From positions 49,424,274-49,488,273 of the forward strand of contig CM043942.1 in the NCBI GenBank assembly GCA_014529385.2: DNA of 64,000 nt, written 5' to 3'. Below the pieces are notes generated by a model. It searched no databases, was not told where the DNA came from, and saw nothing but the letters and a program-made list of their open reading frames with translations. The DNA comes from Adiantum capillus-veneris (Eukaryota; Streptophyta; Polypodiopsida; Polypodiales; Pteridaceae). Both the position numbers and the translations under genes were made by a program. Below are positions 33,056 through 44,900 of the stretch, piece after piece; the first letter of the stretch is position 1, and the number at the start of each line of letters is the position of its first letter.

Positions 33056-35203
33056 TCAGGGGAAACACGCTGCACTTCTCCGCACTTGATTCTTTGTGCA
33101 GAGAATTTCAATATCGGCGTGTTGGCTTCTTTGCAAAATTTGTTGTGCCTTCCACGTCCTAACCCTTGGTAGGGGACAAAAGCTGAGATTGTCTCTGATA
33201 TCTTTAGGTGCCTCTACCAGGTGGATTAGGTATTGTGGGTACTTTGTAAGCCAAGCCTTCCTCCACTTTGGCTGAGAATCCACTATAAGCTTAACTCCTT
33301 CTGGCTTCGAGGTGTCTGTATTGTAGAGAGGTACCGTTGGATCTTCTCTGATATCTTTAGGTGCCTCTACCAGGTGGATTAGGTATTGTTGGTACTTTGT
33401 AAGCCAAGCCTTCCTCCACTTTGGCTGAGAATCCACTATAAGCTTAACTCCTTCTGGCTTCGAGGTGTCTGTATTGTAGAGAGGTACCGCTTGTTTATTG
33501 TAGCTGCCTCATATTTCAACAATGGATATGGGAGAGAGGGTTGAAGCCACTCGCGCCTGAGAGTGCTGGCGTCGATCTTTTGGATTGTCATAGATTTGAA
33601 GACCCTCTTCTCCCATTCCAAGGCTTCCTTCATGCTTTCTCTTAGCTCTTCCTCTATTGCGTTACACAATTTTTCCTCCTCTTCTTGTGTTAGATCCTGT
33701 GGCTCTTGAGAGGATCCTGCTATGCTTTCCTCTTGCATGTGTGTGTCCATAGGATCTGCCAAATTTTCGAGGTTGATGCCCTCATTGGCGGCTGGCCCTG
33801 AGCTTTCTACTTCTCCTCCTTGCTGGCCTTTCAACTCCTCAATTTGCTTGAGGAGTGTTTGCTTTTCCGCTTCAGCTTCTCTGCCCATATTCATGAGGAG
33901 GTCATTAAGTTCAGCGTTTACTCTTTCCGCCTCCTCGAGATTTTTCTTTATGTTTTCCACTTCTTCTTGCAGGGATTTTTGGCCCTCCTCCATTCTTGTT
34001 TGCATTACGATAGAACCTTCAGCCATCATTAACCTTTGCTTTTTCTCGAGAGTCAGCTCCTTCTGAAGTTCCTGCATTTGCTCTTCATATAGTTGACTCT
34101 CGGAAATGATTTGAGTCGAGCTCGTAGCTCTGACTCTAGTAGGTGATGCTCGCAGCCTCTGGATGGTTTGATCTTTGACTTTTAGTTGATCCTTGAGCTC
34201 AAGGACCTCATCCAGGCTTGCTTCTTGTTCTATCTCTGCTTTTTCTTTGGCATTTCTCATGGCCTCTACTTCTTTCGATTCTTCAGCCAGCTGTAGTGTC
34301 AGATTATCCCTTTCTCTTTCGGCATCTCGCAATGACTTGCTGAGCTACAGACACTCTTCTTCAGCTGCTTGTATTCTTTTTTCTGCTGCCTCATTTGCTT
34401 CTTCCATTGCTTGCAATTTTGTAGAGCCGTTGCCAAGCTGGCCTGCAGGTCATCTTCTCTCTCTTTTTGCCTTTGGCTTTGTGTTTGCAGAGAATCTACT
34501 TTCTTTTTGATCTGTTCTTCAGTGCCCTTGAGAGTTGTCATTTCTTTCTCTGAAGCCATGGATTGTGCTCGCAATCCAGCTAGCTTTGTCATCACCATGT
34601 CCCAGTCATTGGAGGGCGGGTGCAGGTCTACCGTGTCGGTAGCAATTTCTTTTAGCTCCACTAGCCGGATGCCTTGCATCTGTTCTTTATGCCTTGTCCT
34701 CGCCAAGTCAAATGCGACTGCGGCGGCTTCTTCCTTTGTATAGCCTGCAGCTAGCAGGTCCAAAAATGCATAATAGGCCTCATCTAATCCTTTTTGCTGA
34801 GATTCAGGCTTGGCCTCTTCTTTTGGCTCAGGTTCCTGCCTTTGCTCTTGCTCCTCTGCTTGCCTTTCGTCTTGTTTGTCCTCAGTTACATTATCTTCTT
34901 GTGGAGGGCTGCTAGGAGGTGGTGAGGGCGGTGGAGATGACTGTGGGCTGGGTTTAGGGCTATCTGGTAAAGCTGCTGGTTTGCCCTTTAAGTCCCTGCC
35001 TGCTTTTGTTTTTCTTTCTCTTTCTTGGCTTTCTTGTTCATCTAGCAGTGTCTGCCTTATCTGCTCCACTTTCTCCTCGGTGAAAGGGACATGGGGAATG
35101 TTTTCTGCTGCAGCATCAAGAATCTCGAAATTCTTGATATAATCTTCAAAACGGTCCCTTTGCACTCTTTGGATGATCCGGACATAGACTCGAGAGATGG
35201 CTT
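33056..35203 (-). pseudogene. Large accessory ORF, C-terminal part (coiled coil)
   Basis: Minus-strand frames at 35165-34299, 34332-33436 and 33436-33056 form one protein region broken by a stop near 34345 and a frameshift near 33490. In order: a short helical N-terminus (readable upstream of the ATG at 35165 as far as 35203), a Pro/Ser-rich low-complexity linker with acidic Glu/Gln runs, a helical domain near SNDWDMVMTKLAGL, then about 250 residues of heptad-rich coiled coil. An acidic segment and a C-terminal block with SQPKWRKAWLTKY follow; this block is duplicated in tandem. No enzymatic motif was seen. Its N-terminal half appears to be at 48912-50018, separated by an inserted 13.7-kb block. 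Accessory ORFs of unknown role are known in plant Ty3/Tat elements, and this could be one. A captured host gene is the alternative. Confidence 0.6.
33184..33489 (-). repeat. 153-bp in-frame tandem duplication in the accessory ORF
   Basis: 33184-33336 and 33337-33489 are nearly identical. 153 bp is 51 codons, so the frame is kept and the C-terminal block is present twice. Confidence 0.85.
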
Positions 35204-35560
35204 ACAAATGAGATGGGCAAATTTTCTTTCGCAATTTCATTTTCATATTGATCACATTGCTGGCAAGCATAATCAAGTAGCCGATGCACTCTCAAGACGA
35301 CCGAGAGTGAATGCGGTTTCCATAGCAACTCACAATGATCTATCTTCAATGATAGATGAGTATGCTATTGATCCCGATTTTAGAGATGTGATTTCAGCCC
35401 TTGCATTAGGGAAGAAAGAAGAACCATTTACTTTACAAGATGGTTATCTTCTCTATGGCAATAGACTATGCGTTACTAACTCACTACGTGAGAAAGTAAT
35501 GTATGAATCTCATGCTCCACCTTATGCGGGGCATAGAGGGATTCAGTCTACCTTAAAGGG
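35204..35560 (+). pseudogene. Family A RNase H/integrase fragment at the left edge of copy A4
   Basis: It starts abruptly at the MRWANFLSQFHF block of RNase H and runs in one frame through the spacer to the H2C2 start (GHRGIQSTLKG). It then joins the leader of the next piece at 35561, inside the PBS sequence. It replaces the 5' LTR expected at this place. Confidence 0.85.
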
Positions 35561-38500
35561 ATCAGAGCTCAAGGTTTCTCTTTTCTTGCTCAAGAAGGGA
35601 GGTCCTCAAGCTAGCTACAAATGGTTGGTATTATTAATTGCCTGTGAGTAAGTAGAATAGGGATTTTTCAGCCTTGCAGTGCGCCTGCCTTTGTGCAGTT
35701 AACGGGGCATCACCGTCGAGAGCTATGGTCTTAATAGTGGAGTCCTACGGGGCTTGCCTACGGGTTAACCACTATTGAGCTATTAGAAGCTTGACAGGAG
35801 CCGGTGCTGTTTTGGTGTCGAAAGACCCTCTCTTCTATTCCTTGCAATTAATGGTATTCGAGCCGCGGGTACAGTAGCTTGAGTGCTTTTTCTAAAGGGG
35901 TAAAGAGGAGTAGCAACTAGGTCTTGAAGTGCCAAAGTACACCTAAAAGTTGTTAGAATGGCTGACAATAGTAAAGAGAGTGAAATTAATGTTGATAACT
36001 TTGATTTTGCTCATGAGCAAGCTACTAATGATGCTTCAATGCTTGTTAACTATCTTGTTTCTAGGCTTCAACAAGCCATGGGCAATCCATCTCTCCAAAG
36101 TGAAGTGCAATGGCAGCTCCGTGCTCACGGGATTCTCCAAGCTCATCACCATGACGAGAGAACACCTAGGAAGCCTCCTTGTGAGACTACCAAAAGAGGT
36201 CTCTCTCCGATTCGGGAAGAAGAAGAGAATCCTTATGAAGGGCTCAAGAATTTACTTCTTGATGATGCATCTCCTTCCCAAAGGAGAACTCAAGAGCCTC
36301 CACCGAAGGAACGAGAAAGAAGCGAGTCTCCCGCCACCTCGGCGGAGATGGCTCCACGAAGACGGCGGGCTAAACGCTCTCCATCACCACCAAAGCGGAG
36401 AAGACCATCATATTCTTCTCCCCACCACAATTCAAAGAGGGATGGTAAAAAGCAAGAGAAGAAAAAGGCGAGAAAGAGGACACCCTCTTCTCCATCTTCT
36501 TCATCCTCTTCCTCTTATGAAAGCTATGGTGAAGATGACAAAGATCAAGACAAGAAAAAGGTGAGAAAGAGGTCACCCTCTTCTCCACCTTCTTCAAATT
36601 CTTCACCTTCTGAAGAAAGTGATGGTGCAACTTTTGAACCATAAAAAAGAAGAGGCCATAGTAAATCCTATGCCGCATGGAAGAGGTCGTCCAAGCTGAA
36701 GAAATTCAAAGAGGGAGGGAAGAGCATCTCTTTCTTTACCTATGATAGTACCTTTGGTGCCACGGACAAAGTCTTGGCCTTTATCCAGCAATTCGATGCG
36801 GCGTTTGGTGATGAGGGCTTCACGGAGTCCTCTAAGCTACACCATGTAGCTATGCACTTTCAAAAGTCCGCCAGACAATGGTGGTCTAGCGTACGAGCCA
36901 ACGGTGAAGCTCCACGAACATGGAAAGCTTTAAGAGCTTCCATTATGAAGCAGTTTTTGGCCACCGATGCCAAAGACAAAGTACTCACCGAATGGCGAAG
37001 CTTAAAGCTCTCTCCCAATGAATCCATCCACAAATATGTAGACAAGTTTTGGGACCTACAACTCAAAGCCACTGTCTTCAAAAGGTTGGATTTTGGAGAG
37101 CAAAAGCAACAATTTTGTGCGGGCTTAACCGAAGAAATGGCGGAGTATGTCAACTCCCAAAGACCACGTACCATATCGGCGGTAATACACCACACTATGG
37201 TCGCCTCTCGAATCAATTTCCAAATGGGGGCAAAAAGAAATAATAAGCTCCCGGAAAACAAGGGTTCCAATGAGCCTAAGGGGAAGGACAATGTCCAAAA
37301 GTTTCCTTAGGGCAACTCCAACAAAGCTAAAGAGAAGGGAGTTTACAAAGGTAAGAATAAACTCTCTCCTGAAGAGCTTGAGCGTTATCGTAAGGATAAC
37401 CGGTGTTTCAAGTGTGTCGAACAAGGGCATGCATACCACGCTTGTCCCCAAAAGAACAACCGCCAAGATCCTCCTAGAGCTTCCAAGAGGAGGAGACTCA
37501 CCAAACTCACCACAAAGGATCTCCTCTATGCCATGCTTGGGGAAAGGTAAGAGAACATGATGCTTTTATTCTCTTTGACCCTGGTTCTACTCACAATTTT
37601 ATATCTATGGAGTTAGCCACCAAGCTAGGCATACAATCCTATGAGATGGGAGATGTCCTACCCGCAGACAGTGCCTTCAAGGGGCAAGAAGCTTCAGTCA
37701 CTCCCTTAATTGGGAAATTGAGGCTTCATGTCCAAGGCTATGTGGACAAAGAGGAATTCTTTATCTCTCCTCTCAAGCATGAGGATGTAATCCTAGGGGC
37801 ACCATGGTTTGACCGCCTGGCTGCCGATGTTAAATTTCCTGAAAGGAGAATCTCCTTTAAGTTCACGGAAAAAGACATGTATATAGATGCTAAGGAAATG
37901 GGTAACACCATCCCCATTGTACATACACCAGCTTTCAAAAAGTCAATAAAGAGCTCTATTTCCGTGTACATGATTTTTGTTAAAGATTCTCAAAATGAAC
38001 CTAATGCTTTAACAAACGAAAATAAAAGCAACCAAAAGGAATTAGAGTTATCCAATTTTCTCAAGGGATTTCAAGATGTTTTTATTGACGACATCCCTTG
38101 TGAACTACCTCCTGAACGAGGTAATGATGACCATGCAATTGAACTTCTTCCAGGAAGTTCACCGCCTAATAAACCTCCTTATAGAGTTTGTCAAGCTCAA
38201 CAAGAGGAGATTATGCGGCAAGTGCATGAGTTAGTTGAGAAGGGTATGGTTAGGCCAAGCTCATCTCCATTTTGCTCACCTGTGCTATTAGTACAAAAGA
38301 AAGACGGCACATATCGTATGTGTGTCGACTATAGAGCACTAAATAGGATCACTATCAAGAATAGGTTTCCCGTTCCACGGGTAGAAGACCTATTTGATAA
38401 GCTACAAGGATCGACCTACTTCATTAGGGTTGACCTAAAGAGTGGCTATCATCAAATAAGAATAGTTGATCAAGACATTGTAAAGACCGTGTTTCGCACT

Positions 38501-40077
38501 ACATTTGGTCTTTACGAATACATTGTCATGCCTTTTGGCTTGACCAATGCACCAGCCACATTCAACCGCTTGATGGAGAAGCTGTTCAGGCCTCATCGAA
38601 CCTTCACTGGAGTGTTCTTTGAAGATATTATCATCTACTCTAATTCATTGGAGGAACACAAGCAACACCTCCAGGTAATATTTCAAGTTTTAAGAGAGAA
38701 TAAACTTTATGTTAATCGAAAGAAAAGTGAATTTTTCTTGCAAGAGATTCAGTATTAAGGTCACATTATCTCTCAAGATGGCATCCAAATGGATCCATCC
38801 AAGTTAGAGGTAATAAAAGGATGGCCTAAACCAAGGAATCTTCATGAACTAAGAATCTTTATAGGTATGTGTGCATACTATAGATGCTTCATAGAAAAGT
38901 TCTCACAAATTGCCGGACCATTACATGACCTAACAAAGAAAAGCATTAGGTATACATGGTCTGCTAAGGAGAACAATGCTTTCAAAAAGCTTAAAGAAAA
39001 GCTTATCTCTCAACCTGTGTTTACACTACCGGATCTCTCAAAACCATTTGAGGTCCAATGTGATGCTTGTGGTGATTGCCTTGGAGCTATTTTGCTCCAA
39101 GAAGGGCACACCATAAGATATGAGAGCCGAAGGCTCGACCTTGTTGAGCAAGCTCTAGGCATATACGAAAAGGAACTCCTTGCAGTTCTACATGCCTTAG
39201 ACTCATGGAAGCACTATTTATTGGGGACTCCTTTCATTCTGCGAACGGATCACCAAAGTCTTAAGTACTTCATGACGCAGACCAAGCTCTCCGACAAACA
39301 AATGAGGTGGGCAAATTTCCTTTCGCAATTTCATTTTCATATTGCTCACATTGCTGGCAAGCATAATCAAGTAGCCGATGCACTCTCAAGACAACCGAGA
39401 GTGAATGCGGTTTCCATAGCAACTCACAATGATCTATCTTCAATGATAGATGAGTATGCTATTGATCCCGATTTTAGAGATGTGATTTCAACCCTTGCAT
39501 TAGGGAAGAAAGAAGAACCATTTACTTTACAAGATGGTTATCTTCTCTATGGCAATAGACTATGCGTTACTAACTCACTACGTGAGAAAGTAATGTATGA
39601 ATCTCATGCTCCACCTTATGCGGGGCATAGAGGGATTCAGTCTACCTTAAATGGAATTGAAACATATTTCTATTGGCCTACCATGAAAGTGAACATACAA
39701 GAGTATGTTTCCAAATGTGTGGTATGCCAAAAGACAAAATTTGATAGAGGGAAGCAACTTGGATTGCTTCAACCCTTGCCAATCCCTAATTCACCATGGG
39801 AGAGCATATCCATGGATTTTATCTTTGGATTTCCTAAGTCTATCCATGGGAATACGGGAATATGGACGATAGTAGACAGGTTTAGTAAACAAGCTCATTT
39901 TATACCTGTCAAAAAGACTATCAAAGCCCATCAAATGGCAACCCTCTTTATTTCACAAATTTTCAAGCATCATGGCTTGCCAATGTCCATAGTGTCGGAT
40001 AGAGATCCTAGAATGACCAGTAATTTCTTGAAGGGTCTCTTTGAGAATTTAGAAACAAGGCTAAACTTCTCTTCGGC
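35561..40077 (+). pseudogene. Family A gag-pol, copy A4 (no LTR)
   Basis: It begins with ATCAGAGC, the remaining part of the iMet PBS. Gag starts at ATG 35958. Stops occur at 36642 and 37308. The knuckle reads CFKCVEQGHAYHAC, with the glycine changed to valine. Protease has an intact DPGS active site at about 37579. RT runs 37607-38758 with GVFFEDIIIYS at about 38615, where the first catalytic aspartate is glutamate, so the polymerase would be dead even if expressed. A stop lies at 38756. RNase H and integrase run on at 38789-40077 with H2C2 and SDRDP blocks. The copy ends within integrase after LNFSSA and is fused by a GGC microhomology to the LTR of the opposite-strand copy. Confidence 0.9.
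35730..35779 (+). other. Leader hairpin (copy A4)
   Basis: Arms CTTAATAGTGG and CCACTATTGAG enclose a 28-nt loop, 50 nt in all, in the leader before gag. Confidence 0.6.
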
Positions 40078-41604
40078 ATTTCATTAGAATAGATTCCTAA
40101 TGAGAATTACAAGAGTGCTTGGGTGGAGAGAGCAACAAAGAGCATAACACCTAGTTAGATAGCATCAAAAATACTTTCAAAAGAGAGAGAAATTAAGCTA
40201 TTGACAACAGTTGAGGACTGGATTTGCATGGAGCCGGTCCCCCCTCCAAAAGGCTTTGTATTATGGTTTCTCCCATCAAGAGAGACATTGTACAATACAA
40301 TTCTTTGTGTTCCTTCAAGACTAGCTAGTGCAATGAAGATGGAAGCTTCATGCACTAAGCAAAACACTTAATCAAACACAACTTGAATTATCCCCGTTCT
40401 CAGACCCAAGACCTCACACACCTTCGAAGATGGTGAGAGCTAGCAGGGTATGAGAGTAGATTGAGAGGAAGAAGGAGTATCTTACGAGAAAGATGTACAT
40501 CTCCTCACATAATCACTCATATTAGCATAGATTAGCTTAGTAATTATCTTGGTAGAGAAGATGAGCATGCATTGAAGCTTGGCTCTTGGTTGGATTTGCA
40601 TCCACATGCCAAGAGAGTGTTGATGTAGGCTTCTATCTCACAAGCTTGGAGTAGGTGATGAGCTCTCCATTAAAGCTTGGGAGGAGATAGAGTATTCTTT
40701 CTTCACACATGGTCAAGTGTGAGTGTGTGTGTGTCAATGCCAAGCAAAAATCAGCCCCCTCTCTCTCTTGGGCGAGCCCTTCCTGCTAAATTGGTCTGGC
40801 TTTTGCCTCATTGGACCTCCCCAAGTCAAGCCAATGGGTGTTAAGCAGCATAAGTGATAGCCTTCTGACATGTGTTCCCCTTTCCCCTTTTGTGAGAGAT
40901 TTAGGTAATTAAATAATTAAACTAAACTCTCATTGGACCCCTTTGCCTCCTGGCCAATAGAAATCAGGCAAGCCATTGGGCTCCTGAATGCTCATTGGGC
41001 CCCTTTGGAGACTGCCCAATAGTCTTCTAGGAGACTTAATTCTCATTGGTTTCTTTTATTAAATGTTTTTGAATTAATTAAACTAGATTTACTCTAGCTT
41101 AATTCTCATTGGTCCACTTCAAGGGTCTTCCAATAGGAATTGGGCACACCTTGTGGGCATCTGGCCTAGGGAGCTGACATGTGTCCCTAATTCCGTTTGT
41201 GTAAAGGGAGCTTGTGTGTGTGTGTGTGGCTTTCTCTCTCATCCCCTACTAAATGGGCTCGCCCCCTCCTTTGTAGGCTTTGAAGAAGACTTTTGTACAC
41301 ACACTAAGCATCCAATTTTCCCTAGGGTTGACCTTTGGACACAACCTTTGAATTTTGGAACCTTAGCATTTTGGAAGTCTTAATGGGCTGAACCTTAGGG
41401 TCTTTTTAGCCCATTGTTGCACATGGCTCTTTTGCAGATGGCCCCCCCTTTTGATCCCTATTTTCCCTCCTTTGGATCCCTACTGTGGCCGGTCTGCTAG
41501 CTTAACCAATATTCTAGCTTTTTCTCCCCTGGTACCTCCCCACATTAAATGATCAGTTTAATATGAGAAAATCATTTAGGAGAATTAGATATTGATTATT
41601 ATGA
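40075..41604 (-). repeat. 3' LTR of copy A5, missing its last ~56 bp
   Basis: Nearly identical to the LTR at 47326-48911 (only a few differences per 100 bp by eye). On the minus strand it starts at 41604 (GTCATAATAATC, with the leading T lost or changed) and ends at 40075 in integrase sequence of copy A4, so the terminal TG...CA end is gone. It contains the CCAAT-box cluster at about 40800-41140. Confidence 0.9.
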
Positions 41605-41963
41605 CTTTATCTCTCTCTTGAAATCATAGTCGCCCTCGACTATGGTGTAGAGAAGATAAAGCATGTTCATGAGTCCTTTTCTTAGCGGGTAGAGGATCCC
41701 TATGTTACCCTATGACATCATTCCATAATGGATGACTAGTCCATTTGACGCTTGAGAGGCTGAGGCTGCCGCAAGCATGTCTGCACATTAGTCCTATCAG
41801 TCTTCCATAGTAGAGTGACAAGCTCTACTTGGTGTTTGGGAGACGTCGTCTCCACAAACTTGATCTAAGCATGCATACTACTTCATTTTTGTGCACAAAT
41901 AAAGAAAAAGAGAGTCTTATAAGACAAAAATTTTTGTTCATTTTTAACATTTTGTACATTTGC
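41605..41963 (-). other. 3' untranslated region and polypurine tract of copy A5
   Basis: The minus-strand purine tract AAGAGAGAGATAAA (41605-41618) directly precedes the LTR and would prime plus-strand DNA synthesis. The rest, to the stop codon of pol at 41964, is non-coding. Confidence 0.75.
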
Positions 41964-44900
41964 TTACTCTTGGGAAGCATTGTAAGCATTGACAAGGTTT
42001 AGGTTATCCTTTAATTGTATGCCTTGCATCCATCTAGCATCTTCAAAAGGATAATTCTTAAATTTAATAAGATATCGTCGGATAGTCTTACTGCCTCTTA
42101 GTACCTTGTCTTCATGTCGGAGAATGGACTTGGGCTGCAGCACCTCCTCTTGGTCCTCGATCTCCGGTGGGTCTTCAATAGTTGGTTCTTGAGGTGGCTC
42201 TCCTTTGTAAGGCTTTAATAGGCTCACATGGATAGCATTGTGTATGAGACAATGATTGGGCAACTTGAGTTGATAGGCCATCTCATTGATTGGCCTAAGA
42301 ATCTGAAAGGGACCATAGTACCTTTTTGCTAGTTTAGCATAGTACTTTTGGTGACCCGTAGGATTCTTGCCCGTCGTGTGCCTTAATCGAGCCTTGGGAA
42401 ACTTTAACAAGACCCAATCGTTTTCTTTAAAGGCTTGGGCTCTTCTGTGCTTGTCAGCAACAGCCTTTTGTCTTTGCTGTGAGATAGAGATAGCATCCTT
42501 AATCTTTTGGCAAGATTCTTGTAGGTCTCGGCTATACTCATCTGCAGCGAAGATCTTCCCATGTACCTTAAGTAGCAAGGGACTTTTTGATCTTCCCTCA
42601 ATTACCTCGAAAGGTGATTTTCCCATGGAAGTATGTATAGTGTTATTGTAAGCATACTCCACTAAGGGTAAGTACTTCTCCCATTGGGATCTTTGATCTA
42701 CTTCCGTTACATAGGCTTTTAGTAGATCGAGAATGGTTAGGTTAGCTATTTCACTTTGGCCATCAGTTTGTGGATGATAGGCCGAAGAGAAGTTTAGCCT
42801 TGTTCCTAAATTCTCAAAGAGACCCTTCCAAAAATTACTGGTCATTCTAGGATCTCTATCCGACACTATGGACATCGGCAAGCCATGATACTTGAAAATT
42901 TGTGAAATAAAGAGGGTTGCCATTTGATGTGCTTTGATAGTCTTTTTGACAGGTATAAAATGAGCTTGTTTACTAAACCTGTCTACTATCGTCCATATTC
43001 CCGTATTCCCATGGATAGACTTAGGCAATCCAAAGATAAAATCCATGGGTATGCTCTCCCATGGTGAATTAGGGATTGGCAAGGGTTGAAGCAATCCAAG
43101 TTGCTTCCCTCTATCAAATTTTGTCTTTTGGCATACCACACATTTGGAAACATACTCTTGTATGTTCACTTTCATGGTAGGCCAATAGAAATATGTTTCA
43201 ATTCCCTTTAAGGTTGACTGAATCCCTCTATGCCCCGCATAAGGTGGAGCATGAGATTCATACATTACTTTCTCACGTAGTGAGTTAGTAACGCATAGTC
43301 TATTGCCATAGAGAAGATAACCATCTTGTAAAGTAAATGGTTCTTCTTTCTTCCCTAATGCAAGGGCTGAAATCACATCTCTAAAATCGGGATCAATAGC
43401 ATACTCATCTATCATTGAAGATAGATCATTGTGAGTTGCTATGGAAACCGCATTCACTCTCGGTCGTCTTGAGAGTGCATCGGCTACTTGATTATGCTTG
43501 CCAGCAATGTGAGCAATATGAAAATGAAATTGCGAAAGGAAATTTGCCCACCTCATTTGTTTGTCGGAGAGCTTGGTCTGCGTCATGAAGTACTTAAGAC
43601 TTTGGTGATCCGTTCGCAGAATGAAAGGAGTCCCCAATAAATAGTGCTTCCATGAGTCTAAGGCATGTAGAACTGCAAGGAGTTCCTTTTCGTATATGCC
43701 TAGAGCTTGCTCAACAGGGTCGAGCCTTCGGCTCTCATAGCTATGGCGTGCCCTTCTTGGAGCAAAACAGCTCCAAGGCAATCACCACAAGCATCACATT
43801 GGACCTCAAATGGTTTTGAGAGATCCGGTAGTGTAAGCACAGGTTGAGAAATAAGCTTTTCTTTAAGCTTTTTGAAAGCATTGTTCTCCTTAGCAGACCA
43901 TGTATACCTAACGCTTTTCTTTGTTAGGTCATGTAATGGTCCCGCAATTTGTGAGAACTTTTCTATGAAGCGTCTATAGTATGCACTCATACCTATAAAG
44001 ATTCTTAGTTCATGAAGATTCCTTGGTTTAGGCCATCCTTTTATTACCTCTAACTTGGATGGATCCATTTGGATGCCATCTTGAGAGATAATGTGACCTA
44101 AATACTGAATCTCTTGCAAGAAAAATTCACTTTTCTTTCGATTAACATAAAGTTTATTCTCTCTTAAAACTTGAAATATTACCTGGAGGTGTTGCTTGTG
44201 TTCCTCCAATAAATTATAGTAGATGATAATATCATCAAAGAACACTCCAGTGAAGGTTCGATGAGGCCTAAACAACTTCTCCATCAAGCGGTTGAATGTG
44301 GCTGGTGCATTGGTCAAGCCAAAAGGCATGACAATGTATTCGTAAAGACCAAATGTAGTGCGAAACGTGGTCTTTACAATGTCTTGATCAACTATTCTTA
44401 TTTGATGATAGCCACTCTTTAGGTCAACCCTACTGAAGTAGGTCGATCCTTGTAGCTTATCAAATAGGTCTTCTATCCGTGGAACGGGAAACCTATTCTT
44501 GATAGTGATCCTATTTAGTGCTCTATAGTCGACACACATACGATATGTGGTCTTTCTTTTGTACTAATAGCACAGGTGAGCAAAATGGAGATGAGATTGG
44601 CCTAACCATACCCTTCTCAACTAACTCATGCACTTGCCGCATAATCTCCTCTTGTTGAGCTTGAGAAACTCTATAAGGAGGTTTATTAGGCGGTGAACTT
44701 CCTGGAAGAAGTTCAATTGCATGGTCATCATTACCTCGTTTAGGAGGTAGCTCACAAGGGATGTGGTCAATAAAAACATCTTGAAACCCCTTGAGAAAAT
44801 TGGATAACTCTAATTCCTTTTGGTTGCTTTTATTTTCGTTTGTTAAAGCATTAGGTTCATTTTGAGAATCTTTAACAAAAATCATGTACACGGAAATAGA

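Noticed and set aside
28843-35203. 3' remainder of copy A3 after the nested element
   Set aside because: The family A fragment at 35204 starts upstream (in RNase H) of the point where A3 stops (integrase H2C2), so it is not the missing continuation.
36370-36678. Minus-strand frames opposite gag (also at 25582-25890, 46188-46496 as plus-strand, 62447-62755)
   Set aside because: They recur in every family A copy only because the Arg/Ser codon bias of the gag linker leaves the opposite strand open. No independent sign of coding.
40155-40367. Conserved 70-residue frame in family A LTRs (also 47463-47675, 61268-61480)
   Set aside because: It is open in several LTRs, but it lies within the LTR, has no recognisable domain, and similarity simply follows LTR identity.
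41153-41383. Frame of 76 residues with Cys/Val run (also 48458-48688)
   Set aside because: It spans a (TG)n run in the LTR. Open by chance and duplicated with the LTR.
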